DNA from: Micrococcales bacterium
Lineage (GTDB): Bacteria; Actinomycetota; Actinomycetes; Actinomycetales; Microbacteriaceae
NCBI GenBank assembly: GCA_947489235.1
Contig: CANLDE010000009.1
Coordinates: forward strand, 1-33,903
Direction: 5' to 3'
DNA length: 33,903 nucleotides
Shown here: positions 24,039 to 32,483 of the stretch, piece by piece
How the letters are laid out: each line of letters begins with the position of its first letter
Numbering within the stretch: position 1 is the stretch's first letter
The notes under the pieces: generated by a model
Told to the model about the DNA's origin: nothing
The model's database searches: none
The model's input: only the letters and a program-made list of their open reading frames with translations
Position numbers and translations under genes: made by a program

Positions 24039-24899
24039 CTATCTAGATCCGTACTCTGAACAAACTTTTGCTACTTCGTCTTTGGCCTTCGCCGTAAGTG
24101 ATCCAATCTCCTTCAGAGCTATAGAGCCTTCAGGCTCAGTATCTAATAGGGAAAGATATTGTCTAGAGATGTCAGAGAAATTAACGAGCAAGTTCTGAAG
24201 AGATCTGTTGCCCGCAGATTCGCCAATAACCCTAATTTCAGATAAGAATGTTGGTACATCTTCGTCTAACTGCGGCACTTCTAGTGCTGCATACCTATTG
24301 CAGGCAGCTCTATCCAGTGATCGAAGCGAACCGTTGTAAGCACCTAATGGCACGATAATCGCTAACACCAAGAGAGAGACACCAGCATAGATAAAGTATC
24401 TGGTTCGTATTTTTGGGTTGACGGCTTGTGGGTCTGGTGCAGATCTAAACATCAAAGCAGCCCTTATGCTCAGTGCAACTGAAACTACTGTGCAGATTAG
24501 AGCCAGTGCTAGTAGTTGTGGAGATGCAAATCTAAGCAATCGATACATTGCCTGGAAAATCTCAAAATAGTTTCTGTCGGGGAAGCTAAGCGCTGTTGGA
24601 ATTATCAGAATGAATGGAATAACTAAAAGAATTGCCGCTGGAGCAAGGCTCAGCCAGAACTTTACTTTGTTACTCACTTTGGTAGCAGAAAGACCAGCAG
24701 TTAACAGGTTTAGCAGGAAGAAAACGAGATAAATGATAACGATGCTTCTAAGTGCAAGCGAATAATCGGCATAGTCTTCACTTGCTAATACCCCAAGATA
24801 CTCAGGTAGCGGGAACCAGTAGCTTATAGGCCAGAATATGACTGCTGAACTCAGTGCTAAGAGCAAGCCTGCTCTGAAGTGTTTTAGACGATCTACCAC
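24039..24899 (-). CDS. Membrane protein of unknown function
   Basis: 286 residues, not recognised as a named family. Five hydrophobic segments can be seen, near residues 10-30, 48-68, 82-105, 128-150 and 168-187. They are followed by a C-terminal soluble tail of about 95 residues with a Cys (R-A-A-C-N-R-Y) and Leu-rich helical character (LLVNFSDISRQYLSLLDTEP). The GTG start has AGGAGA 5 nt upstream. It is 118 nt upstream of the 1273-residue gene on the same strand and could share its transcript. The context suggests an envelope role; nothing in the sequence defines it. Confidence 0.75.
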   Translation of the reverse strand: MVDRLKHFRAGLLLALSSAVIFWPISYWFPLPEYLGVLASEDYADYSLALRSIVIIYLVFFLLNLLTAGLSATKVSNKVKFWLSLAPAAILLVIPFILIIPTALSFPDRNYFEIFQAMYRLLRFASPQLLALALICTVVSVALSIRAALMFRSAPDPQAVNPKIRTRYFIYAGVSLLVLAIIVPLGAYNGSLRSLDRAACNRYAALEVPQLDEDVPTFLSEIRVIGESAGNRSLQNLLVNFSDISRQYLSLLDTEPEGSIALKEIGSLTAKAKDEVAKVCSEYGSR

Positions 24900-24981
24900 T
24901 TGACTCTCCTACATGAACTTGGGTTAAGCCTAGCCCCGACAATGCCTCATAGTCGGTCAACTAACTGAGAGAATGTAAGCG

Positions 24982-25782
24982 ATGATAGATTTCACTGGAA
25001 AAACAGCTCTTATTACAGGCGCAAGCTCAGGACTTGGCGAAGCCTACGCCCTCAAACTTGCTGGCCTTGGCGTCAAAGTAATCTTGGTTGCCCGAAGAAC
25101 GGATCGATTACGAGCCCTTGCTGATCGGATTATCTCCGAGCATGGAATCTACGCAGCCAGTGTTCTGCCAATGGACCTGAGTACTAGGGACGCGGGAGCA
25201 ACACTAGCCAGAATCCTTAAGGGTCGTGGCACCCAGATTGACGTCCTGGTAAATAACGCGGGTTTTGGTGAAACTATCAAATTCGTTGATGAAGATAATC
25301 GGTTCATCGTTGATGAACTTACGGTCAACATTCATACTCTTGTTGAACTGACTCACGCATTCCTACCGGGCATGGTTGAACGCAACGATGGAATTGTTAT
25401 TAACATTGCCTCAACAGCCGCATTCCAATCATTGCCATACATGGCTGTTTACGGGGCTACCAAAGCCTTTGTATTGTCCTTCACCGAAGCTCTATGGGGC
25501 GAAACCAAGCACACAAAAGTCAAAGTATTAGCCGTATGCCCAGGTCCTACCGCTACTGAATTCTTTGATACCAATGGAACCACACCTGCTCTAGGAAAAT
25601 TCATTAGAACTTCCGAGAATGTCATTGAGTCGACTTTTAGGGCTTTAGAAAAAGAGAAGACCCCTGCAGCGGTAATCGATGGTCCTCTAAATAAGCTCAC
25701 AGCCCTATCTAGCAGATTTGTGACTAGAAGAGCCTCAATCAAGCTTTCTGGCAAGATTTTGAAGCCTAAGGAAAAGAACTAG
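24982..25782 (+). CDS. Short-chain dehydrogenase/reductase (SDR family)
   Basis: 266 residues, classical SDR layout. The cofactor motif is TGASSGLGE (12-20), an Arg-rich turn VARRTDR (37-42) hints at NADP(H), NNAGFG is at 91-96, and the catalytic residues are S144, Y157 and K161 (YGATK). It reduces or oxidises a keto/hydroxy substrate that cannot be named. The C-terminal lysine-rich end ILKPKEKN follows the family's dehydrogenase core. It sits alone in a rightward unit and overlaps the convergent phosphodiester glycosidase gene by 4 nt. Confidence 0.94.
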   Translation: MIDFTGKTALITGASSGLGEAYALKLAGLGVKVILVARRTDRLRALADRIISEHGIYAASVLPMDLSTRDAGATLARILKGRGTQIDVLVNNAGFGETIKFVDEDNRFIVDELTVNIHTLVELTHAFLPGMVERNDGIVINIASTAAFQSLPYMAVYGATKAFVLSFTEALWGETKHTKVKVLAVCPGPTATEFFDTNGTTPALGKFIRTSENVIESTFRALEKEKTPAAVIDGPLNKLTALSSRFVTRRASIKLSGKILKPKEKN

Positions 25783-27317
25783 TTCTTCCTATCGATGCTA
25801 AACGCGTTGGCTAACTCTCGCCACCATGCACTATCAGGCAAGTCAAACCGTTGCCAACCAACATCTGGCTTATTGATCTGCATAGTTGTTGAGCCACCAC
25901 CATCTAGAAGAACAGCGTCTGTAGCTCCTAAAGACATTAGCCACATGGCCATCTGGCTTGAAGTTGAGCCGCCCTGTCGATAACCAAAATCAAAAGCGTC
26001 ATATCCCCTGCTTGAAGTCATCAACCAAACCTGGCCGTCTTGATTCCAGCCAATAGCTGATCTTGGTCTGTGTTCCTTATTGTGCTGAGCACAAATCCAA
26101 ATCAACTTACCACCCTGAACAATTCTTGGGCCGCGACCTGCAGCTGTGACAAACTGATGATTTGATTGAGCCTGGAAGGCCCTCGACAAAGTAATTTCAT
26201 CGCCAGCCTTAAACTTAAGCGCAGTTGAAACAGCTGAACTTCCGCTGACCTGCAAAATATACCCACCTGCGTCAACTTTTGCCTGGTATCCATATCTGTA
26301 AACATTTTTAACAAAAAGTTTTCCGGTTATATCTGGCACTATTCTCAGTGTTGCTCTGCCTGCTCTAGTGGGATTCCTAAAGTTGCTGTCAAAGAGCGTC
26401 GAACTACTAGCGCTAAGGTTTGTGTAATTCACGGCATCGAAGATCAATGTATTGGACTGGCTAGAGATACTGCCGCTTGCAGATACATTATCTGCAGACA
26501 TACTGTCTTCAAACTCTGGCACCGGTGGCAAACTTATTTTTACTGTTGACTTAGCCTTAAGCTTGGCAATTATTGGAGCTAGGTAACCCTTAACCTGTAT
26601 CACGGTTGCAGACCTAGAACTTATAGCTTCTCCACTTGGATAGACCTTGAATACCTTGCCATCTTTTAGAACCAAGGTCGTCTGCCCTTTAGGGGTCACA
26701 TCCTGTACGTAGTTTTTCTTGTATACAACAAGCGAGGTTCCGCCAGGTGTGGGCTGGTTTACGCCGGTTATGTTGAATTTCCTAGTCCCAATAGTCAAAG
26801 TTCCAGTACTTCGGTAGCCTTTGGTTTCGACAACTTTCCTACGGCTTAGCCCAACCACGCCGGTCTGACCTGGCGGTGAATAAAGAACCTGGCTGTCCTG
26901 AATCATGGCACTCCAGGGCCCACTGGAGTCAAAGTAATCGCCATTTAGGCTACCCATTGATTTCACATTGGAATTTGAAAGCACACGCAAGTCCTGAGAT
27001 CTAGGAATTCCCTGATGCAGCACACCGAAAGTAATGTGGCGAAGGTTGCCGGTAACTATAGACACCTTTGCGCCTAGAGACGATACAGAAGCTTTTTGTG
27101 AATCAGAGCCTGGCTCCCATTGCCATGACTGCGCTTTCACTCCCTCACCAAGGGAGAGATCAGTTGTCTGGTGAGCTTTATCCAAAGTTGGGGTGCTGAT
27201 GCAATCTGAATTTGCGGCAGCCGCTGGTAAAACTCCAGCCACTGCGAAGGTGGTAGCCGCGATGAAAGAGATTAGCTTAATAGTTCTTCGCTTGGTTTGT
27301 CTCTCAAATTTTTTCAT
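25779..27317 (-). CDS. Secreted phosphodiester glycosidase family protein (NAGPA-like)
   Basis: 512 residues. A signal peptide with a very basic start (KKFERQTKRR) ends near residue 34 (AAAAN). The family motifs are SLNGDYFD (125-129 core), RSAIGWNQDGQVWLMT, and LGATDAVLLDGGGSTTM (D472-GGGS). In animals the related 'uncovering enzyme' removes GlcNAc from a phosphodiester; bacterial members act on surface or wall phosphodiester glycans in a few studied cases. Here it is exported. The ATG at 27315-27317 has AAGG close by and a TAGTCT box 9 nt upstream on this strand. It diverges from the second CotH gene with only 41 nt between them, suggesting a shared control and possibly a shared substrate. 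Confidence 0.92.
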   Translation of the reverse strand: MKKFERQTKRRTIKLISFIAATTFAVAGVLPAAAANSDCISTPTLDKAHQTTDLSLGEGVKAQSWQWEPGSDSQKASVSSLGAKVSIVTGNLRHITFGVLHQGIPRSQDLRVLSNSNVKSMGSLNGDYFDSSGPWSAMIQDSQVLYSPPGQTGVVGLSRRKVVETKGYRSTGTLTIGTRKFNITGVNQPTPGGTSLVVYKKNYVQDVTPKGQTTLVLKDGKVFKVYPSGEAISSRSATVIQVKGYLAPIIAKLKAKSTVKISLPPVPEFEDSMSADNVSASGSISSQSNTLIFDAVNYTNLSASSSTLFDSNFRNPTRAGRATLRIVPDITGKLFVKNVYRYGYQAKVDAGGYILQVSGSSAVSTALKFKAGDEITLSRAFQAQSNHQFVTAAGRGPRIVQGGKLIWICAQHNKEHRPRSAIGWNQDGQVWLMTSSRGYDAFDFGYRQGGSTSSQMAMWLMSLGATDAVLLDGGGSTTMQINKPDVGWQRFDLPDSAWWRELANAFSIDRKN

Positions 27318-27358
27318 AGAACCTTAAGACTATATGAGGAAGTAGGTAGGCTTGGATA
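27318..27358. promoter_or_regulatory. 41-nt divergent promoter between phosphodiester glycosidase and CotH genes
   Basis: Rightward, TAGGCT (27347-27352) is 6 nt before the ATG, with no ribosome binding site. Leftward, TAGTCT (27327-27332 on the minus strand) is 9 nt before the ATG. Each transcript is therefore leaderless or has a 5' end only a few bases long. Confidence 0.5.
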
Positions 27359-29107
27359 ATGTTGGTGAAGCGTAAATCAGGGCTTGTAGCAGTTCTAATT
27401 GTTGCTGCCTTGACTGGGAGTTTGCTGAACAGCTCTCCTGCCAATGCGGCAACTTCATACATCGAGGGAACCGATGCCGCAGCTGTAATGTTCAACCCGT
27501 TAATGGTCAATGACTTCTCCATGCAAATGTCCCAAGAAGACTTTGACTCGCTCAGATATCCCAATGTCAACTGGGAGTACGAAGGTGACTGGCGTGAAAC
27601 TCAGATGAGCTTCACTATGGCTGGAAAGATTTACGGTCCCTACGTTGTGGGAGTGCACCTGAAAGGTGCATGGGGTTCATGGCGTGATGTTACAGGAAAA
27701 GCGGCATTCAAGATCAAGATGGATGCTTACGTTCCGGGGCAGACACTTTTTGGAGTTAGCAGGATAACCCTAAACAATATGGTCCAAGATCCGAGTTACA
27801 TTCATGAATCCTTGACTTATCGTTTGTTTAGAGCGCTGGGCATCCCATCGCCTCGAACAGGCTATGCAAATGTTTCTCTAAATGGCATCAATTATGGTTT
27901 GCATCTAAACGTGGAAACACCGAACAAGCAGATGCTTAAGCGTTGGGGTGTTTCAAGCAAGCACCTATATAAAGGAGCTGTCCCCTACTTCCCAGATTTT
28001 TATAGTGGCTCGGAATGGATGTTTGCTATTGAATCCGGTAGTGAAACTAACACCGCTGACCTAACTAATTTCTTGGCCATCAATGAGCTTGAGGGAGACA
28101 CTTGGTGGAATGAAATGTCTAAGATAACGGACATGGAAATGCTCACTTTAGGTTGGGCTACCGAGTATTTCACTGGCCATTGGGATGGCTATGTTCTAAA
28201 CCGAAATAACTATTTCGTAAACTTCGATGACAACGGCAAAGTTCTTTTGTTGCCATGGGGTGTCGATCAAACTTGGGGAGGTTCCCTCGACTACGGCAGC
28301 TCCCCTGCTCTAATGACAAACAAGTGTTGGGCGTATGAGCGTTGCCTGGAGACATATCGCCAGTCAATGGCTAAAGTAGCGAGAATCTCTAAGGGGCTAG
28401 ATCTGCCAGGAATGAGCAGAAACATCAGCATTGTGATCAAGCCGCACATAGCCTCTGATGCGTTTGGACCAGGCATACATACTGCAGAGGCTAACCAAAA
28501 CTACTTACTTTGGCGTCTCAGAGAACAGCAAACTGTCCTAAATTCAATCGTGAAGCCATATGACACCACCTTGGCCAGTGTCCGAGTAAATGGTATTTCC
28601 TATAATCCCGGACAGCAGGTTTATTTAGCACCTGGAACAAAAACAGTAAGTCTGTCAGTGACCACAAGCCAAGCCAGTGCTAAGGCAGCAATCCAACCGA
28701 TGGGGACTCTACGCCATGGAATAAACTCGGCGTGGGTGGTTGTAACCTCAGCTGATAAGCAGCACATCAACTCTCACAAGATTCCTCTTTATGTATATAC
28801 AGAGCAAGTAAAAAAATCGACGATATCGTTCAACGCAAATTCAGCAGTGCCAACTTTCTCTGGGTTATCAAATACTGGAGTCTTAGGAACTGATGCCTTA
28901 GGTTCTATAAACCTCACTCTGGATGTAAAGATGTTGAAATCAAAGACCGTTACAACTGCAAAGGCCAACGCCCTGATGGCCAATCGAGTCAAATACTTAC
29001 TTGCGAGCCTTTCCAGTAGGGGCATAAAGCCCACAAAGGTAACTCAAACATTGGTATCAACTGGATCTGCAAATAACCTCACAGTTTCAGCTACATACAT
29101 GAATTGA
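27359..29107 (+). CDS. Secreted CotH-family kinase-like protein (second copy) with C-terminal beta-sandwich
   Basis: 582 residues. A signal peptide ends SPANA near residue 30. The CotH domain (about 45-400) repeats the features of the first copy: VGVHLKGAWGSWRD, SRITLNNMVQDPSYIHE, VSLNGINYGLHLNVETPN, GHWDGYVLNRNNYF (D276) and LLPWGVDQTWG (D303). Residues 405-480 (TTLASVRVNGISYNPGQQVY) form one cadherin-like beta-sandwich module of the type repeated in the leftward giant genes. The last ~95 residues contain AKANALMANRVKYLLASLSS then RGIKPTKV, reminiscent of OmpA-like wall-binding domains. It is likely exported and wall-associated. A -10 box lies 6 nt upstream of the ATG. The gene ends just before a bidirectional terminator. 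Confidence 0.92.
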   Translation: MLVKRKSGLVAVLIVAALTGSLLNSSPANAATSYIEGTDAAAVMFNPLMVNDFSMQMSQEDFDSLRYPNVNWEYEGDWRETQMSFTMAGKIYGPYVVGVHLKGAWGSWRDVTGKAAFKIKMDAYVPGQTLFGVSRITLNNMVQDPSYIHESLTYRLFRALGIPSPRTGYANVSLNGINYGLHLNVETPNKQMLKRWGVSSKHLYKGAVPYFPDFYSGSEWMFAIESGSETNTADLTNFLAINELEGDTWWNEMSKITDMEMLTLGWATEYFTGHWDGYVLNRNNYFVNFDDNGKVLLLPWGVDQTWGGSLDYGSSPALMTNKCWAYERCLETYRQSMAKVARISKGLDLPGMSRNISIVIKPHIASDAFGPGIHTAEANQNYLLWRLREQQTVLNSIVKPYDTTLASVRVNGISYNPGQQVYLAPGTKTVSLSVTTSQASAKAAIQPMGTLRHGINSAWVVVTSADKQHINSHKIPLYVYTEQVKKSTISFNANSAVPTFSGLSNTGVLGTDALGSINLTLDVKMLKSKTVTTAKANALMANRVKYLLASLSSRGIKPTKVTQTLVSTGSANNLTVSATYMN

Positions 29108-29122
29108 TTCATACAGTTAAAG

Positions 29123-29156
29123 AAAAGAAGCCCTTGATAATGCAAGGGCTTCTTTT
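29123..29156. terminator. Bidirectional intrinsic terminator
   Basis: A 14-bp perfect stem, AAAAGAAGCCCTTG (29123-29136) and CAAGGGCTTCTTTT (29143-29156), encloses a 6-nt loop. T-rich bases follow on the plus strand and A-rich bases precede it, so it works for both the CotH gene and the convergent repeat protein gene. Confidence 0.93.
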
Positions 29157-29165
29157 GCTTTGTTC

Positions 29166-32100
29166 TTAGTAAGAGTAGATCGTAACTGTTGTACCCTTAG
29201 CTGTCTTGGCCTTCGGGTCTGGTACGAGCTGGTACACAGCAGTCTTGAATCCGTTTGTCTTCAAGGCAGCTAGGTACTTCTTGGTGTTTGTCGCACGAGC
29301 AGGACCTGCAGTCACCTTGTCCTTAGCAATCAAGAAGTTATTGGTGATCTTTACGATCCCAACGGTTCCCTTGATTTTCTTTAGTCCTGCAGTGATTGCC
29401 GCGTTACCCTTGACGTTGGTCTTCTTGTCAACAGTCAAGACTCCAACCTTAGGGAATGGAATAACGATAATGTCGATCTGCTTAGGCACAATAGCTGTAA
29501 CTTTGTATTCCTGAGAAGTCTCATCTTCAGCTGTAACTGTGATTGTCAGAATGTTCTTTCCAACAACAAGTGAGTCTCCACCAGATACCTCGTAAGTTGC
29601 AACATCGCTCACTGTGGATCCATCAATCTCTGCGGAAGTTGCTCCCTTAGCAAGAGCGATAACTGATCCAACAGTAACCAAAGCTCCGTTTACAGTGAAA
29701 GTGTTTAGTCTCTTGTCCGGTGAAAGTGCAACTGGGATAACTATTGAGTAGCTACCAGCTTCTGCTGCTTCGTCACCTGGGGTAACTGTTAGAGCGATGA
29801 CGTTCTCACCTGTAACAAGTCCTGTTACGTTCCAAGTGTTAGCAGCAGCTGCCTTAGTAACAGTAGCTTCGCCACCGTCAAACTCAAGCTTGGTTCCATT
29901 GACCAGACCTACTGCAACAGCAACTGTTGGTTCAACATAGATGGTCGCTGTAGTAGTTCCATTAGCCAGAGGGGTCTGCAGTGCTGCAGTTCCATCTTCA
30001 ACTGTAAGAGTAGTTGTGTTTACCTTCACTGTCTTCAGGGTTGTGTCAGCTCCACCAACATAAACCTTGAGCTTATAAGTCTTTTCAGACTCTAGACCAG
30101 CCTGCGGTATTACCTGGATGTTGATCTCGTTGACACCTTTTTCAAGACCAAATGTGCGAGCAACAGTTGAGAGCATAGTCTTACCATTGGCAATCACATC
30201 TGATGTGTCGCTCTCAGCTTTAACCTGAATGCTAACTGATGTATCAGTCAGAGGGAGATTTACAAATCCAGTTGGGTTGTCCAATAATTCAAGATCAACA
30301 GACTCACCATTTACAAACAGTCCAGCATCAGGGTCAATGTTGTTGTTTGTGCTGATTGGAAGAACAGTCAAAGTGATTATGTATTCTTCACTATCGCCAT
30401 TAGCAGCTGTGACAGTAAGCACAAGCTCGTTTTCACCTTCAACTAACGGGGACAATCTTCCATCACCAGTCACGATGTATGAAGCAGTGGCGTCAGTAGT
30501 TGTGACCAAGACGTTTACTCTTGTAACTCCATAAGGAAGCTCAATTGCATCGTTGGTTGTTCCATCAATGCCATTGACCAAGAAAACTTCCAAGCTAGTG
30601 TCATCGCTAAGGATTACTTCCTCAACAGTGACAGTGATTTCAACCGCATCAGAAGCCTCACCATCAGCTGCAGTAACAGTCACAGTCACAGTGTTCTCAC
30701 CAGGAATAAGTTCAGCGTTACCCTCAACCACAAACGAAGCAAAAGGATCAGTAGTCACAGCAACAACAACAGCTGCACGAGTACCAGCAGGCAAAGTAAC
30801 TGCACCACCAATAGCGTCCTCACCACCAACAGTCAAAGAAGCCAAAGAAGTATCATCACTCAAAACAACTTCAGTAACAGTGACAGTAACCTCAACAACA
30901 TCAGAAGCCTCACCATCAGCTGCAGTAACAGTAACAGTCACAGTGTTCTCACCAGGAATAAGTTCAGCGTTACCCTCAACCACATAAGAAGCAAAAGGAT
31001 CAGTAGTGACAGCAACGACAGCTGCAGCACGAGTACCAGCAGGCAAGGTCACAGAACCACCAATAGCGTCCTCACCACCAACAGTCAAAGAAGCCAAAGA
31101 AGTATCATCACTTTGAGCAACGTTGAAGATCAAAAGGTATGTGCTCACTGATGTGTCTTGAGCAGTTACAGAGATCTTTACAACATTTCTTCCTGAAACT
31201 AGAGTGTCCGCTCCTACAATGGCGACAGTTGAAAGGCTAGAGGTAGCTTCGGCAGTAATTTCTACAGAAGTGACGCCGTTATCTAGATCGAATTCTTCGC
31301 CATTGCTGACATCGCTTCCGTCATACTGGAACAACGCCAAGCTGGTGTCATCACTTGCTAAAACATTTAGTGTGACGGTTGAAGTTGTGGTTGTACCATC
31401 TTCAGCTGTAACAACTACGGTTAGAGTGTTCTCGCCAAGCTGTAGTCCATTACTTCCAGTTACTGCCACAGATGCAGCAGAGTCAGAAGCCAGTGCAGTT
31501 ACAGCAACAGCTGTGGTTCCAGCTGGAATAAAGACTGTTGTTCCGTCAGTTACGCGAGCACCTGAAACTTTGAATACTACAAGTGAGCTGTTGTTTGAAG
31601 GTATCTGAACATTCAAAGTAACTTCGTAAGTTGCAGATGTTCCAGCTTGTGATGTTACAAGAACTGACAGAGTGTTTGGCCCTGCAGTAAGTCCAGTTCT
31701 ACCGGTTACTACAACTGATGAGGTTGAGTCGCTAGGGGTAGCAACTACAGTTACAGCCTCAGTGCCAGGCTCTAGGAAAATTCGTCCACCATTTCGAACA
31801 GATTGACCGTTCACTGTGAAACTTGCCAAAGCAACATCTGTTGGTAGTGACAGAACTCTTACTTTGAATGAATAAACACGGATTGTAGTTCCATCTTCTG
31901 CTGTTACCGTGACTGAAACATTGTTTACACCAGAAACTAGGTTCAACGATCCGGACACTACAGTTGTTGCGTTCACATGCGAAGTTGTAGAAAGAACTGT
32001 TACAGCAGTTGTCAATGGAGCTACTTCGACAGTTTGCCCATCGATCACAGAAACACCATTTGCCGTCAGTGCAGACAGTGTGGCATCTGTTGAGAAAATG

Positions 32101-32483
32101 TTGCTCTGCTCGGTTACGAAGACATTTACTGTGTAAGTTTGCTGATCTAAAGTGTTCGATGAAGTAACTTTGACGACAACATCATTATCTCCAGTGACAA
32201 GTCCAGTGTCACCTGTAACAGCAGCTGTAGCGGCAGGGTCGGTAGGAATTGCCACTACAGTTACTGCAGTTGTGCCAGAAGCAACAACCATGATGTCGCC
32301 ATCTTCAACGTCGCTGCCATCGATAGTAAAGGTGTCAAGGGTGGTAGTTATTCCATTAGCGTTAGCCGCAGTTACGTTCAGCCCCTGCATTGGGACAAGA
32401 ATCAATAGCGTAGCGATAATCGCTGTCATCATCTTCTTGACTGTCATGGTTTTGGCTTCCTTGTTCGTTTCTACGCGTCTCAT
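29166..32483 (-). CDS. Secreted cadherin-like beta-sandwich repeat protein with OmpA-like tail
   Basis: 1105 residues. A signal peptide (basic KK, core AIIATLLILVPMQGL, end near ANA) is followed by eleven cadherin-like modules of about 80-95 residues, each opening with a pattern like DTSLxxFxVxG and ending GxNxVxVxVTAxDG...Y. Two adjacent modules are near-identical. The last ~95 residues contain AGPARATNTKKYLAALKTNG, resembling an OmpA-type peptidoglycan-binding fold, so it may anchor the protein to the wall. The ATG at 32483 overlaps the upstream stop (TAATG); a second ATG at 32447, with AAGGA upstream, gives a more usual signal peptide and may be the true start. Probably an adhesin or surface layer component. 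Confidence 0.88.
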   Translation of the reverse strand: MRRVETNKEAKTMTVKKMMTAIIATLLILVPMQGLNVTAANANGITTTLDTFTIDGSDVEDGDIMVVASGTTAVTVVAIPTDPAATAAVTGDTGLVTGDNDVVVKVTSSNTLDQQTYTVNVFVTEQSNIFSTDATLSALTANGVSVIDGQTVEVAPLTTAVTVLSTTSHVNATTVVSGSLNLVSGVNNVSVTVTAEDGTTIRVYSFKVRVLSLPTDVALASFTVNGQSVRNGGRIFLEPGTEAVTVVATPSDSTSSVVVTGRTGLTAGPNTLSVLVTSQAGTSATYEVTLNVQIPSNNSSLVVFKVSGARVTDGTTVFIPAGTTAVAVTALASDSAASVAVTGSNGLQLGENTLTVVVTAEDGTTTTSTVTLNVLASDDTSLALFQYDGSDVSNGEEFDLDNGVTSVEITAEATSSLSTVAIVGADTLVSGRNVVKISVTAQDTSVSTYLLIFNVAQSDDTSLASLTVGGEDAIGGSVTLPAGTRAAAVVAVTTDPFASYVVEGNAELIPGENTVTVTVTAADGEASDVVEVTVTVTEVVLSDDTSLASLTVGGEDAIGGAVTLPAGTRAAVVVAVTTDPFASFVVEGNAELIPGENTVTVTVTAADGEASDAVEITVTVEEVILSDDTSLEVFLVNGIDGTTNDAIELPYGVTRVNVLVTTTDATASYIVTGDGRLSPLVEGENELVLTVTAANGDSEEYIITLTVLPISTNNNIDPDAGLFVNGESVDLELLDNPTGFVNLPLTDTSVSIQVKAESDTSDVIANGKTMLSTVARTFGLEKGVNEINIQVIPQAGLESEKTYKLKVYVGGADTTLKTVKVNTTTLTVEDGTAALQTPLANGTTTATIYVEPTVAVAVGLVNGTKLEFDGGEATVTKAAAANTWNVTGLVTGENVIALTVTPGDEAAEAGSYSIVIPVALSPDKRLNTFTVNGALVTVGSVIALAKGATSAEIDGSTVSDVATYEVSGGDSLVVGKNILTITVTAEDETSQEYKVTAIVPKQIDIIVIPFPKVGVLTVDKKTNVKGNAAITAGLKKIKGTVGIVKITNNFLIAKDKVTAGPARATNTKKYLAALKTNGFKTAVYQLVPDPKAKTAKGTTVTIYSY
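30609..31112 (-). repeat. Tandem duplication of a 252-nt module
   Basis: Two adjacent 252-nt units (30609-30860 and 30861-31112) encode two nearly identical 84-residue cadherin-like modules in the 1105-residue gene. The shared block GAGTACCAGCAGGCAA (plus-strand reading), for example, recurs exactly 252 nt apart. Differences between the units are few and mostly silent. Confidence 0.9.

Noticed and set aside
30553-30987. Long open frames on the plus strand opposite the cadherin-like repeats (also 31204-31608 and 33066-33500)
   Set aside because: They are Val/Thr/Ser-rich antisense shadows of the repeat codons, follow the repeat period and have no start signals.
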